Notes: generated by a model not told the origin, from the letters alone. Positions 8,788-19,300 are shown, counted from the first letter of the stretch. The stretch: 64,000 nt of DNA from Sphingomonas gellani (GCF_900110035.1 NZ_FOCF01000006.1:1-64000); one strand, 5' to 3'. Program-made: numbers and translations.

Positions 8788-9084
8788 ATGTTCGCAGTCG
8801 TGCGCACGGGCGGCAAGCAGTACCGCGTCGCCGCCGGAGACAAGATCGTCGTCGAAAAGCTGGACGGCGATGCCGGCAGCCAGATCACGCTGGGCGACGT
8901 TCTGCTCGCCGGCGAGGGTTCGGAGCTGAAGAGCGTCGAGGGTTTGACGGTCGCGGCCGAGATCATCGCGCAGGCGAAGGCGGACAAGGTCATCGTCTTC
9001 AAGAAGCGCCGCCGCCACAACTATCGCCGCCGCAACGGCCACCGCCAGCAGCACACGATCCTGAAGATCGTGTCGGTCGGCTGA
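8788..9084 (+). CDS. rplU: 50S ribosomal protein L21
   Basis: 98 residues, close to the usual length of L21. It begins [19 protein letters not shown], the family hallmark, and ends with the basic [19 protein letters not shown] segment that contacts 23S rRNA and the ILKI C-terminus. The ATG at 8788 is preferred over an in-frame GTG at 8752 because the family starts at this methionine. rpmA follows 28 bp downstream in the conserved rplU-rpmA order. Confidence 0.97.
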   Translation: MFAVVRTGGKQYRVAAGDKIVVEKLDGDAGSQITLGDVLLAGEGSELKSVEGLTVAAEIIAQAKADKVIVFKKRRRHNYRRRNGHRQQHTILKIVSVG

Positions 9085-9112
9085 ACGCAGCGAAGCGCAG
9101 GAGCAAAATAGC

Positions 9113-9379
9113 ATGGCACATAAAAAGGCAGGCGGTTCGTCGCGCAACGGTCGTGATTCGGCCGGTCGTCGTCTTGGCGTGAAGAAGTTCGGCGGTCAGG
9201 AAGCGATCGCGGGCAACATCCTCGTGCGTCAGCGCGGGACCAAATTCTATCCGGGCAAGAACGTCGGCATAGGCAAGGATCACACCCTGTTCGCGCTCGT
9301 CGATGGCCGCGTGGTGTTCCACGACGGCAAGCTCGGCCGAAAGTTTTGTTCGGTGGAACTGGCGATTGCCGCCGAGTAA
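9113..9379 (+). CDS. rpmA: 50S ribosomal protein L27
   Basis: 88 residues with the typical [27 protein letters not shown] opening, read in two blocks at residues 2-28. The flexible N-terminus of L27 reaches the peptidyl-transferase centre. AGGAG lies 10 nt before the ATG. The gene is followed by a strong hairpin and T-run, so it ends the rplU-rpmA unit. Confidence 0.97.
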   Translation: MAHKKAGGSSRNGRDSAGRRLGVKKFGGQEAIAGNILVRQRGTKFYPGKNVGIGKDHTLFALVDGRVVFHDGKLGRKFCSVELAIAAE

Positions 9380-9446
9380 CATTGGGTAACCAGACGGGTT
9401 GCCCACCAGGGTGACCCGATCCCCGCCACCGGCGGGGACTTCAAAC

Positions 9447-9478
9447 AAGGGAGGCGGGTCACCCCGGCTCCCTTTTTC
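9447..9478 (+). terminator. rho-independent terminator of rplU-rpmA
   Basis: AAGGGAG (9447-9453) pairs with CTCCCTT (9468-9474), with GGG and CCC able to pair inside the loop, and the stem runs into TTTTTCTTT. Two further perfect repeats lie just upstream (TCCCCGCC/GGCGGGGA around ACC at 9420-9438, and GGGTGACCC/GGGTCACCC at 9409-9464), giving alternative folds. Confidence 0.75.
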
Positions 9479-9549
9479 TTTGCTCCCTCGGCCCATTGTC
9501 GCCGCCGTGTCACGTCGACGCGGCAGCGGCCGACACGAGGAGAGCGCGC

Positions 9550-10122
9550 ATGTTCGCACGAACGGCAAGACTGACGCTGCGTCCCGGCTGGCCCGAGGAC
9601 GCCCCCGCCCTGTTCGACGCCATCGCCCATGAGGCGGTGGCGACCCGGCTGGCCCATGTGCCATGGCCCTATCGCATCGATCATGCCCGCGACTGGCTGG
9701 CGCCCGATGCCGCGGCGACCGGGGCATCGACATACCGCATGCTGATCCTGGCGCACGATCGTGGTCCCTCCCCCGTGCTGATCGGCGGCATCGGCCTGCG
9801 CCATGAGGGCGGTAAGCGCGGGCACGCGGCGGAACTCGGCTATTGGCTGACTCCCGCCGCCTGGGGCCGTGGATATGCGACGGAGGCGGGGCGCCAGGTG
9901 GTCGCGATCGCGCGGGACGCGCTGGGATACCGCCGGTTGGTTGCGCATCACCATCTCGACAACCCGGCGTCCGGTCGCGTGCTGCGCAAGCTGGGCTTTC
10001 GCGAATCGGGCCGCGCGGCGCGCCCGTCGCTGGCCCGGCGCGCGATCGTCGACAGCGCCGCCTATGCGCTGGACCTGGACAGCGACGGTGGCGACCGACC
10101 CGCCATGCCGCTCGCGGCATGA
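9550..10122 (+). CDS. GNAT family acetyltransferase (RimJ/RimL-like)
   Basis: 190 residues of a GNAT domain close to the ribosomal-protein acetyltransferase group. The first strand RTARLTLRPGWPEDAPALF is followed by IGGIGLRH, AELGYWLTPAAWGRGYATEA (the acetyl-CoA pyrophosphate loop, R/Q-x-x-G-x-G/A type) and NPASGRVLRKLGFRESG. The substrate is unknown. The ATG at 9550 is chosen because AGGAG is 7 nt upstream and the domain starts immediately. Position between rpmA and obgE, which are often neighbours, suggests a later insertion into that block. Confidence 0.8.
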   Translation: MFARTARLTLRPGWPEDAPALFDAIAHEAVATRLAHVPWPYRIDHARDWLAPDAAATGASTYRMLILAHDRGPSPVLIGGIGLRHEGGKRGHAAELGYWLTPAAWGRGYATEAGRQVVAIARDALGYRRLVAHHHLDNPASGRVLRKLGFRESGRAARPSLARRAIVDSAAYALDLDSDGGDRPAMPLAA

Positions 10123-10125
10123 TCG

Positions 10126-10162
10126 ATGCGGACCGGCGGCTGTGACGGCCGCCGGTCCGCAT
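10126..10162 (+). terminator. strong hairpin after the acetyltransferase gene
   Basis: A perfect 15-bp stem, ATGCGGACCGGCGGC with its complement, closes a 7-nt loop a few bases after the stop codon. There is no long T-run (only CGCTTT some 10 nt on), so it may be a terminator, an RNA-stabilising hairpin or both. Confidence 0.5.
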
Positions 10163-10200
10163 GCGGGTCGCTTTACCGGAGCCGACGCGCTAGGCGCTGA

Positions 10201-11250
<1,050 letters not shown>

Positions 11251-11316
11251 TTCAGCACTGATCGGCCGGCAACCGAAGCCGGTTGGCGGTTCGATCCAGC
11301 CGCGTTACCCACAGCC

Positions 11317-12420
11317 ATGCTTTTTCCCCCCGCCTCCTGCCGCCGGATCATCGTAAAGGTCGGATCGGCGTTGCTGGTGACCCCGGACGGCGAGGTTCGC
11401 ACGGACTGGCTGCGCGGGCTCGCCACCGACCTCGCCGCGCGCCGACAGGCTGGGCAGCAGGTGGCGGTCGTGTCGTCCGGTGCCATCGCGCTGGGTGCCC
11501 GGCGCCTCGGCCTGTCCAAGGGCGGCCGCGCGTGCCTGGAGGACGCGCAGGCCGCCGCCGCCGTCGGCCAGATCGCGCTGAGCCAGGTGTGGGCCGAGGT
11601 GCTGGCGGCGGAGCAGCTGACCGCCGCACAAATGCTCGTCACCCTGGGGGATCTGGAGGATCGCCGCCGCTACCTCAACGCATCCGCCACACTGGACCGC
11701 CTGTTGTCGCTCGGTGCGGTGCCGGTGCTGAACGAGAATGACTCGGTGGCTACCGAGGAAATCCGCTTCGGCGACAACGACCGGCTAGCCGCGCGCGTGG
11801 CGCAGGCGGCCGGCGCCGGGGGCGTGATCCTGTTGTCCGACATCGACGGATTGTACGACCGCAACCCCGCGCTGGCGGGCGCGCGCCACATCCCGCGCGT
11901 CGAACGCATCGACGACGCCATCATGGCGATGGCCGACACCGGATCGGGTTCCGGCATGGGATCGGGCGGCATGGTGTCGAAGATCGGCGCCGCCCGCATC
12001 GCCAACGCGGCGGGCGCACATCTCGCGATCGCGTCCGGGCGGATCGAGCGCCCCCTTTCTACCGAGCGCCGGCACAGCCTGTTCGTGGCGGAACGCAGTG
12101 CGCCCGCACGAAAGGCGTGGCTGGCCGGCGGCCTGACTGCGGCAGGACGCATCCATGTCGATGCCGGTGCCGCCGAAGCGCTCGCTCGCGGCGGCAGCCT
12201 GCTCGCGGCGGGCGCGACGGGGGTGGAGGGGCGATTCGCGCGCGGCGATCTGGTCGCGGTGCAGGGACCGGCCGGCGGCACCATCGCGCGGGGCCTGTCG
12301 GAATATGACGCCGACGATGCCGCACGCCTGATCGGCAGGCGCACCGCAGACCATGCCGAAATCCTGGGCCATGCGCCGCGTGGTGCACTGGTCCACCGCG
12401 ACCATCTGGCGCTGCTGTGA
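11317..12420 (+). CDS. proB: glutamate 5-kinase
   Basis: 367 residues. It catalyses the first step of proline synthesis, ATP-dependent phosphorylation of glutamate. The amino-acid kinase domain shows IVKVGSALLV, VVSSGAIALG, LNENDSVAT, FGDNDRLAARVA and LLSDIDGLYDRNP, and GSGMGSGGMVSKI. A C-terminal PUA domain covers about 275-360. Its stop overlaps the GTG of the next gene by 4 nt, so proline and ceramide genes are translated from one message; this is probably a matter of position, not function. Confidence 0.95.
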   Translation: MLFPPASCRRIIVKVGSALLVTPDGEVRTDWLRGLATDLAARRQAGQQVAVVSSGAIALGARRLGLSKGGRACLEDAQAAAAVGQIALSQVWAEVLAAEQLTAAQMLVTLGDLEDRRRYLNASATLDRLLSLGAVPVLNENDSVATEEIRFGDNDRLAARVAQAAGAGGVILLSDIDGLYDRNPALAGARHIPRVERIDDAIMAMADTGSGSGMGSGGMVSKIGAARIANAAGAHLAIASGRIERPLSTERRHSLFVAERSAPARKAWLAGGLTAAGRIHVDAGAAEALARGGSLLAAGATGVEGRFARGDLVAVQGPAGGTIARGLSEYDADDAARLIGRRTADHAEILGHAPRGALVHRDHLALL

Positions 12421-13316
12421 TCCTGGCCCTGACCGGCGCGACGGGCTTTGTCGGTCGCCACACGCTGGACCGTGCGCTGGCGGCTGGCCATTCGGTGCGA
12501 GCCCTGACCAGGCGCGCCCAGCCGGCACGTGATGACGTGATTTGGGTAGAGGGGGCGCTGGACGACGCCGCGGCGCTCGACCAGCTCGTGATCGGCGTCG
12601 ACGCGGTCGTCCATATCGCCGGCGTGGTCAGCGCGCCCGACCGCGCGGGCTTCGCCACCGGCAACATCGACGGCACGCGCATGGTGGTCGCTGCGGCGGA
12701 ACGGGCAGGCGTTCCGCGATTGGTTCACGTCTCCTCCCTCGCCGCGCGGGAGCCGGGCTTGTCACTCTACGGCTGGTCGAAGCGTGAGGCGGAGGCGGTC
12801 GTGGAGAGCAGCCGCCTGCACTGGACCATCGTGCGACCCAGCGGCGTATACGGCCCGGGCGACACCGAGATGGTCGACATGTTCCGCCTCGCCCGTTTCG
12901 GCGTGGCGCTGACGCCGCCTGCAGGACGCGTGTCGCTGATCGCGGTGGAGGACCTGGCCGCATTGCTGGTCATCCTTGCCGAGAACGGCCCCGCGAACGC
13001 GCTGTACGAGGTCGATGACGGAATGCTGCTCAGCCATGCCGCACTCGGTCGCGCGATCGGGCGCGCGGTCGGCCGCCATCACCTGATCCCCATCGCCCTG
13101 CCCGCCGCCGCGCTGCGCCTGGGCGCGCGCATCGACCGTCGGCTGCGCGGCGCGCATGCGAAGCTGACGCCCGACCGGGTCGGCTATCTGCTCCATCCCG
13201 ACTGGACCGCCGATCCGGCCCGGCGACCGCCCGCCACGCTGTGGGCGCCCGCGACCCCGTCCGACATCGGCCTTGCCGCGACCGCACGGTGGTATCGCGA
13301 CAGAGGCTTGCTATAG
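12417..13316 (+). CDS. cerR: NAD(P)-dependent epimerase-like oxidoreductase, likely ceramide reductase CerR
   Basis: 299 residues starting at GTG. An extended SDR fold: nucleotide-binding GATGFVGRHTLDRAL at the N-terminus, VVHIAGVV, HVSSLA and the catalytic YGWSKREAE (Tyr-x-x-x-Lys). In Caulobacter the gene in the same position beside acyl carrier protein and serine palmitoyltransferase genes reduces the 3-oxo group during ceramide synthesis and was named cerR. The order oxidoreductase, acyl carrier protein, palmitoyltransferase is kept here, which is why I prefer this call to a sugar epimerase. It overlaps proB by 4 nt and ends 43 bp before the acyl carrier gene. Confidence 0.72.
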   Translation: MILALTGATGFVGRHTLDRALAAGHSVRALTRRAQPARDDVIWVEGALDDAAALDQLVIGVDAVVHIAGVVSAPDRAGFATGNIDGTRMVVAAAERAGVPRLVHVSSLAAREPGLSLYGWSKREAEAVVESSRLHWTIVRPSGVYGPGDTEMVDMFRLARFGVALTPPAGRVSLIAVEDLAALLVILAENGPANALYEVDDGMLLSHAALGRAIGRAVGRHHLIPIALPAAALRLGARIDRRLRGAHAKLTPDRVGYLLHPDWTADPARRPPATLWAPATPSDIGLAATARWYRDRGLL

Positions 13317-13359
13317 CGCCGCAACGTCGCCGCATTTGCGGGCAACACCGGAAACCATC

Positions 13360-13611
13360 ATGACCGACCGTAGCCAGATCTTCGACACCGTCGCCGCCCA
13401 GATCGAGCCCTTCAACAAAAAGGGCGTGAGCTTGAGCGAGGCGACCACGTTCCAGGGCGACCTGGAATGGGACTCGCTGACCGTGATGGACTTCGTCGCG
13501 GCGATCGAGGACGAATTCGACATCATCATCACCATGAACATGCAGGCGGAGATCGAGACGATCGGCCAGTTGGTCGACGCCGTCGCCAAGCTGAAGAACG
13601 ACGCGGCATGA
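13360..13611 (+). CDS. acpR: acyl carrier protein for sphingolipid synthesis
   Basis: 83 residues, all acidic four-helix acyl carrier fold. The phosphopantetheine attachment serine is in LEWDSLTVMDF; the family's usual motif is DSL. It is distinct from the fatty-acid AcpP motif DSLDTVEL. Its last codons overlap the ATG of the palmitoyltransferase (ATGA), a strong sign that it delivers the acyl chain to that enzyme. In Caulobacter the dedicated protein is called AcpR. An ATG at 13360 starts the conserved MTDRSQIFD segment. Confidence 0.88.
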   Translation: MTDRSQIFDTVAAQIEPFNKKGVSLSEATTFQGDLEWDSLTVMDFVAAIEDEFDIIITMNMQAEIETIGQLVDAVAKLKNDAA

Positions 13612-14870
13612 CCGAAACCGGCCTGCAGCCGGAACGGCTGGACCTCGACCCCGCACCGGTCGCGCCCGAACGCGACTTGATGAGCAAGTTCGACCCGCTG
13701 ATCGCGGAGCGGCAGCGCCTGCTCGACAGCGGCGTCACCGACCCCTTCGCCATCGTCATGGAGGAGGTCCGCTCCGCGACCGAGGCTGTGATCAAGGGGC
13801 GGGAAACGATCCTGCTCGGCACCTACAATTACATGGGCATGACCTTCGACCCGGACGTGATCGCGGCCGGCAAGCAGGCACTGGAGCGATTCGGGTCGGG
13901 CACCAACGGCTCGCGCATGCTCAACGGCACGTTCCACGACCATATGGAGGTCGAACAGGCGCTGCGTGACTTCTACGGCGTGTCGGGCGCGATCGTCTTT
14001 TCGACCGGCTACATGGCCAATCTGGGCATGATCTCCACGCTGGTCGGCAAGGGCGAATACGTCATCCTCGACGCCGACAGCCACGCGTCGATCTACGATG
14101 GCTGCAAGCAGGGTTATGCGGAGATCGTCCGCTTCCGCCACAATTCCGTCGAGGACCTCGACAAGCGACTCGGCCGCCTGCCCAAGGAGGCCGGCAAGCT
14201 GGTGGTGCTTGAGGGCGTGTATTCGATGCTGGGTGATGTCGCCCCGCTGAAGGAGATGGTCGCCGTCGCCAAGAAGCATGGCGCCATGGTGCTGTCGGAC
14301 GAGGCGCATTCGATGGGCTTTTACGGCCCCACCGGACGCGGCGTGTACGAGGATCAGGGCCTGGAGGGGCAGGTCGATTTCGTCGTCGGTACCTTCTCCA
14401 AATCGGTCGGCACGGTCGGCGGCTTCTGCATTTCCGACCATCCGAAGTTCGAGGCGATCCGCCTCGCCTGTCGCCCCTACATCTTCACCGCCAGCCTGCC
14501 GCCGAGCGTGGTGGCCACGGCCACGGCCTCCATCCGCAAGCTGATGACCGCCACGGAAAAGCGTCGGCGTTTGTGGGACAATGCCCGCCACCTGCACGGC
14601 GGCCTGACCCAGCTGGGCTTTCGACTCGGTACCAAGACGCCGGACAGTGCGATCGTCGCGGTGATCCTGGAGGATCAGCAACAGGCCGCGGCGATGTGGC
14701 AGGCGCTTCTGGACGGCGGGCTGTACGTCAACATGGCGCGGCCACCCGCGACTCCGGCCGGCACTTTCCTGCTGCGCTGCTCGCTGTGCGCCGAACATAG
14801 CCGGGAACAGCTGGATCGGGTGTTGGGCATGTTCGCCGATGCGGGCCGCGCCGTGGGCGTGATCGCATAG
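13608..14870 (+). CDS. spt: serine palmitoyltransferase
   Basis: 420 residues, the same length as the characterised soluble enzyme of Sphingomonas paucimobilis. It condenses serine with a C16 acyl group to 3-ketodihydrosphingosine, the committed step of sphingolipid synthesis. The PLP-binding residues fall at the numbers known for that enzyme: His159 (DADSHA), Asp231 and His234 (SDEAHSMG) and Lys265 (GTFSKSVGT). NGSRMLNGTFHDH and the C-terminal LLRCSLCAEHS also match. The gene is translationally coupled to the acyl carrier protein gene. Sphingolipids replace part of the lipopolysaccharide in the outer leaflet of sphingomonads. Confidence 0.95.
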   Translation: MTETGLQPERLDLDPAPVAPERDLMSKFDPLIAERQRLLDSGVTDPFAIVMEEVRSATEAVIKGRETILLGTYNYMGMTFDPDVIAAGKQALERFGSGTNGSRMLNGTFHDHMEVEQALRDFYGVSGAIVFSTGYMANLGMISTLVGKGEYVILDADSHASIYDGCKQGYAEIVRFRHNSVEDLDKRLGRLPKEAGKLVVLEGVYSMLGDVAPLKEMVAVAKKHGAMVLSDEAHSMGFYGPTGRGVYEDQGLEGQVDFVVGTFSKSVGTVGGFCISDHPKFEAIRLACRPYIFTASLPPSVVATATASIRKLMTATEKRRRLWDNARHLHGGLTQLGFRLGTKTPDSAIVAVILEDQQQAAAMWQALLDGGLYVNMARPPATPAGTFLLRCSLCAEHSREQLDRVLGMFADAGRAVGVIA

Positions 14871-14923
14871 GTTATCGCCCCAAGCGGGCAAGGATAATCC
14901 CTTAGCTTTTCGCTAACGATTGC

Positions 14924-16915
14924 ATGTCCTATGCTGTGGCCGTGGAGCGCGACAGGGGCAGTCGGATTCCCGCGAAGGGACAGGGCAACTGGCGGACCAT
15001 CACGCTCGTCGTGATGGGGCTGCTGGGGGCCGCGACGCTTGTCGCGCTGATCTTCATCCTGGGTGGCGCGACTCGGGAACGCGACCATGCGCTGCGGGCG
15101 CAGACGCATAGCTACGACGTGATGATCCTGGCGCGCAGCCTGTCGGGTACCATGGCCCGGTCGGAAGCGTCGCTGGGCCGCTACGTCATCTCCGGCGACC
15201 GGTCGCTAGGCCAGTTGTACTTCGACCAGTGGCGCCTCGCCGCCAGCCAGATCGACCGACTCGGCCGGTTGACTCATGACGACGCGGGACAGGCGGGCCG
15301 CATGGAACGCCTGCGCCGCGCCTTCGACGCGCGGGGCCGCGAACTGGCCGAAACCGCGTTGGCGACGAATTACGGCAAGAACAGCCAGGCCTTTGCCCGC
15401 TACTACCAAGCGCGAAAGGCGCAGCCGCTGACCGCGCTGGACGGCACACTGGACGCCATCATCGCCCGCGAACGCGCCCTGCTGGACCAGCGCACCAGCG
15501 CAGCCGACGCGACCGTGGTCCGCGCCAGCCGCATCGCATTCGCCTTGGCGGTCTTCGGCGTGCTGCTGGTGCTGGGGGCGATCGCGCTGGGCTGGGTCAC
15601 CGTGATGGCGGTGGAGGAACGCGCCAGCGCGAAGGAGGAGGCGGAGGACCAGCGCGAACGGGCAGAAGAACTCGCCACCGCCGTGGCTCAGGCGACGCAC
15701 GAGCTGCGGGCGCAGGAGGCGAAACTGCGCCAGGCGCAGAAGATGGATGCGGTCGGCCAGCTGACCGGTGGCATCGCGCACGACTTCAACAACATGCTGG
15801 CGGTGGTGCTGGGCGGGCTGGAGCTGGCCGCGCTGCACCTGGACGACCACCCGGACTTGGCGCGGCGCAATATCGACAGTGCCGCGGAGGGTGCGAACCG
15901 TGCCGCCGCGCTGACGCGCCGCCTTCTCGCCTTCAGCCGTGAGGAAGCGCTGCGGCCCGAGTCGCTCGTCGCGGCGGACCTGGTCACCGGCATGTCCGAC
16001 CTGCTCGATCGAACGCTGGGCGACGCGATCACGCTGCTCTTCGATGACCGATCGGTCGGATGGCGGGTGCGGGCTGATCGGGTGCAGCTGGAAAACGCGG
16101 TACTCAACCTGGCGGTGAACGCGCGCGATGCGATGCACGGGCGCGGCACGCTGAGCATCGCGACCAATTTCCGAACTCTGAAGGCGGGGGAAGTCGACGG
16201 CTGCGGCGCTGGCGATCATGTGACGCTGGCTGTCACGGACACCGGCCACGGCATGACGCCCGAAGTGGCCGAACGCGTCTTCGAACCCTTCTTCACCACC
16301 AAGGAGGCGGGCAAGGGCACCGGGCTGGGGCTCAGCCAGATCTTCGCCATGGTCGACCAGATGGGCGGCGGCATCGCCATCGATACCGCGCCCGGACGGG
16401 GGACGACGGTGACGCTGTTCCTGCCGCGCGACATGGCCGTATCCGCCGCGCAGCCGGTCGACGCGCCGGCCCCGCTCCGCCCCCGTGCGCCCGACAATCT
16501 GCGCGTGCTGGTGGTGGAGGACGATCCCCGCGTCCTCGCCGCTACCATGAGCGCGCTGGAGGAACTGGGCCATCATCCGATCCCCTGCGACGATCCGCTG
16601 ACCGCGCCCGACCTGCTGGACCGGCACGATCCGGTCGATCTGGTGGTCAGCGACGTGCTGATGCCGCGCCAGACCGGGCCGGAGATGGTCGCCAACTTCG
16701 CCGCACGGCATGGTGACGTGGCGGTGCTGTTCGTCACCGGGTTTGCCGGCGACAACAATGCCGTCGATTTCGGCGACCGCCCCGTGCTGCGAAAGCCATA
16801 CACGCTGGTCGGGCTGGAACGCGCGATCGGCGCAGCGATCACGGCGGAGCGACCCCGCATGACGAGCCAGGGAACCGCAGCGACCATGGACCCCGACAGC
16901 ATCGCGGCGGAATAA
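14924..16915 (+). CDS. hybrid sensor histidine kinase with CHASE3-like sensor and receiver domain (CckA-like)
   Basis: 663 residues. Two membrane segments (about 23-47 and 204-228) flank a periplasmic helical region resembling CHASE3. A HisKA domain carries GGIAHDFNN with His286 as phospho-acceptor, followed by an HATPase with N-box LENAVLNLAVNARDAM, DTGHGM and GKGTGLGLS. A receiver domain fills about 530-645 with VVEDD at its start and Asp in VVSDVLMPR. The arrangement resembles CckA-type kinases. Its signal is unknown. It lies 53 bp after the palmitoyltransferase gene and 86 bp before lptF, so an envelope signal is plausible but unproven. Confidence 0.85.
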   Translation: MSYAVAVERDRGSRIPAKGQGNWRTITLVVMGLLGAATLVALIFILGGATRERDHALRAQTHSYDVMILARSLSGTMARSEASLGRYVISGDRSLGQLYFDQWRLAASQIDRLGRLTHDDAGQAGRMERLRRAFDARGRELAETALATNYGKNSQAFARYYQARKAQPLTALDGTLDAIIARERALLDQRTSAADATVVRASRIAFALAVFGVLLVLGAIALGWVTVMAVEERASAKEEAEDQRERAEELATAVAQATHELRAQEAKLRQAQKMDAVGQLTGGIAHDFNNMLAVVLGGLELAALHLDDHPDLARRNIDSAAEGANRAAALTRRLLAFSREEALRPESLVAADLVTGMSDLLDRTLGDAITLLFDDRSVGWRVRADRVQLENAVLNLAVNARDAMHGRGTLSIATNFRTLKAGEVDGCGAGDHVTLAVTDTGHGMTPEVAERVFEPFFTTKEAGKGTGLGLSQIFAMVDQMGGGIAIDTAPGRGTTVTLFLPRDMAVSAAQPVDAPAPLRPRAPDNLRVLVVEDDPRVLAATMSALEELGHHPIPCDDPLTAPDLLDRHDPVDLVVSDVLMPRQTGPEMVANFAARHGDVAVLFVTGFAGDNNAVDFGDRPVLRKPYTLVGLERAIGAAITAERPRMTSQGTAATMDPDSIAAE

Positions 16916-17001
16916 CGGCCGCACGCATTGGGGGCTGACGCTTAGCCCACCGTTCCGTATAGACAGGACCATCCGCCCGCCGGAGGCCGCGTTTCCCGCC
17001 G

Positions 17002-18204
17002 ATGAATTCCCTTGACCGCTACATGGCCCGGCTGATCGCGGTGCCATTGTTCTCCACCCTGCTGATCTCGGCCATGCTGTTGGTGCTCGACCGCATGCTG
17101 CGCCTGTTCGACTTCGTCGCGACGCAGGGCGGCCCGATCAGCGTGGTGTGGCGCATGCTCGCCAACCTGCTGCCGGAATATCTTGGCCTGGGCATTCCCA
17201 TCGGCCTGATGCTGGGCGTCCTGCTCGCGTTTCGCCGCATCGCCACCAGCAGCGAGCTGGACGTGATGCGCGGTGTCGGCATGAGCTATTCGCGGCTGCT
17301 GCGCGTGCCCTATGTCTATACGATGGTGCTGGCGCTGCTGAACCTGGGCATCGTCGGTTACGTCCAGCCTCAGGCGCGCTTCGCCTATGAACGGTTGCGG
17401 TTCGAGTTGCGCACGGGCGCGCTGGGCGCATCGATCAAGGTCGGCGAGTTTACCCATCTGGGCAATCGCATGACGATGCGGATCGAGAAGAGCCGCGACA
17501 GCGGGCGCGAATTGTCGGGCATCTTCGTCCATGCCCAGACGCAGAAAGGCGACTGGCTGGGTGTCACTGCGGACAAGGGACGGTTTTACCGCACGGACGA
17601 TCCCGACGTCATCATCTTCCGCCTGAACCACGGTGTGCTGATCCACAATCGACCCGAATTTCCCGCGCCGCGCGTGCTGACCTTCTCGCAGCACGACCTG
17701 CCCATCGACCTGCCCAAGTTCGGCAGCTTCCGCCAGCGCGGCGGTGACGACGATGAGCGCACGCTACCCGAACTCGCCATTTCCGGGCACAGCAAGGCCG
17801 CGCCGCCAGAGCAGCGCAACGCCAGCCGCGCGGAGTTCCACTTCCGCGTGACGGAGGTGCTGTGCATGTTCCTCCTTCCCCTGCTCGCCCTGGCGCTGGG
17901 CGTCCCGCCGAAGCGGTCGACCTCCGCGCTCGGCGTCATTGTGGGCATCGTGATGATCGTGACCTACTTCAAGGTAAGCCAATATGCGCAAAGCGTGGGG
18001 GAACTCGGCCGGGTCGACCCGCTGATCGCGCTGTGGACGCCGCTCGCGGTGTTCGCGGGCCTGACCTTCTGGATGTACTATGTCATTGCCTACGTGCCCG
18101 GCGGCCAGCCCATCGGCGCGCTGGAACGCGCGTTCGACAAGGCGCTGAAGGCGGTTACCCGCTATCTGCCCAATCGCCGCCGCAAACATGCGGTGGCCGC
18201 CTGA
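17002..18204 (+). CDS. lptF: LPS export ABC transporter permease LptF
   Basis: 400 residues. It has the YjgP/YjgQ permease layout: two or three N-terminal membrane segments (from about residue 13, then 50-80 and 100-120), a periplasmic beta-jellyroll domain (about 130-270) and three C-terminal segments. In the LptB2FGC complex it extracts lipopolysaccharide from the inner membrane and passes it to LptA. Its stop overlaps the lptG ATG (ATG within the TGATG junction). A long polar linker precedes the last membrane segments, as in other alphaproteobacteria. Confidence 0.9.
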   Translation: MNSLDRYMARLIAVPLFSTLLISAMLLVLDRMLRLFDFVATQGGPISVVWRMLANLLPEYLGLGIPIGLMLGVLLAFRRIATSSELDVMRGVGMSYSRLLRVPYVYTMVLALLNLGIVGYVQPQARFAYERLRFELRTGALGASIKVGEFTHLGNRMTMRIEKSRDSGRELSGIFVHAQTQKGDWLGVTADKGRFYRTDDPDVIIFRLNHGVLIHNRPEFPAPRVLTFSQHDLPIDLPKFGSFRQRGGDDDERTLPELAISGHSKAAPPEQRNASRAEFHFRVTEVLCMFLLPLLALALGVPPKRSTSALGVIVGIVMIVTYFKVSQYAQSVGELGRVDPLIALWTPLAVFAGLTFWMYYVIAYVPGGQPIGALERAFDKALKAVTRYLPNRRRKHAVAA

Positions 18205-19298
18205 TGCTCTCGGCCATCTTTCCGTCGCGCACCGTGGCGCTGTACATGGTGCGCCTGTTCCTGGTGCGGACCTTCGGCATCGTCGCCGGTCTGGTGCTGG
18301 TGCTGCTGACGCTCAACCTGCTGAGCGAGTCGGGCAAGATCCTGGCGGTGCCGGGCAACGGCCAGGACCAGATCTGGACCTATGTGTCGTTGCGGGGGGC
18401 CGAGCTGATCGCCTTTGCCGTCCCCTATTCGGTTCTGCTCGGCACCATCCTGACGCTGATGCAGATGAACCAGAACAGCGAGATCATCGCGCTGAAATCA
18501 TCCGGCCTGTCCGCGCATCAGGTGCTGGCGCCGCTGCTGCTCGCCAGCGTCGGGGTCGCGCTCGCCTCGTTCGCGTTCAACGACCGGGTGGTCACCCGCG
18601 CGACCGCGACGCTGGGGCGGTGGCAGGACCTGGATTATGCCGCAGTGCCGGTCGATCGGGGCGAGCGGACCGACGTCTGGGTCCGCAACGGCGACGACCT
18701 GCTGGAGGTGGATCGCATCCGGGGCCACGGCAACGCCGCACGCCTGAGCGGCGTGACGCTGTACGATCGCACCGGCGGCAACCTGATGGCGATCCTGCGT
18801 GCCCCCCATGCCCGGCGGGAGGGCAATGCCTGGCGCGTTGACGATGCGACCCGGTTCGACGTGGCAAGCGGCAAGCAGACCAAGCTGGGATCGGTCCTGA
18901 TCGCCCCCGGCGTCGGGCCGGATCAGTTCACGCTGGCGACCGTCGATGCGGACGGGCTGTCGTTCCGCGCGCTGCGCTCCGCGATCGATGACCTGGACGC
19001 CGCCGGCCGCCCGACCAAGGCGCTGGAAGGTGCGTTGTGGCACAAGCTGTCGGGGCCGCTGTCCGCGCTGCTCATGCCGTTGCTGGGCGCGGTGGCGGCG
19101 TTCGGGATCGCGAGGTCGGGCAAGCTGTTCGTGCGTGCAGTGATCGGCATGGCGCTCGGCTTCACCTATTTCGTAGCCGACAACTTCGCACTCGCGATGG
19201 GCAATCTCGGCGCCTATCCGCCGTTCCTTGCGGCCTGGGCCCCGTTCCTGCTGTTCTTCCTGATCGGTGAGGCGGTGCTGATCCGCACGGAAGAGTAG
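18204..19298 (+). CDS. lptG: LPS export ABC transporter permease LptG
   Basis: 364 residues. Same fold as LptF: N-terminal membrane segments (TFGIVAGLVLVLLTLNLL at about 21-38, YSVLLGTILTLM further on), a periplasmic domain, and three C-terminal helices ending LLFFLIGEAVLIR. Together with LptF and the ATPase LptB it forms the inner-membrane engine of lipopolysaccharide transport. The ATG at 18204 overlaps the lptF stop by one base. The gene is closed by a very strong terminator shared with the convergent desaturase gene. Confidence 0.9.
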   Translation: MLSAIFPSRTVALYMVRLFLVRTFGIVAGLVLVLLTLNLLSESGKILAVPGNGQDQIWTYVSLRGAELIAFAVPYSVLLGTILTLMQMNQNSEIIALKSSGLSAHQVLAPLLLASVGVALASFAFNDRVVTRATATLGRWQDLDYAAVPVDRGERTDVWVRNGDDLLEVDRIRGHGNAARLSGVTLYDRTGGNLMAILRAPHARREGNAWRVDDATRFDVASGKQTKLGSVLIAPGVGPDQFTLATVDADGLSFRALRSAIDDLDAAGRPTKALEGALWHKLSGPLSALLMPLLGAVAAFGIARSGKLFVRAVIGMALGFTYFVADNFALAMGNLGAYPPFLAAWAPFLLFFLIGEAVLIRTEE

Positions 19299-19300
19299 AG

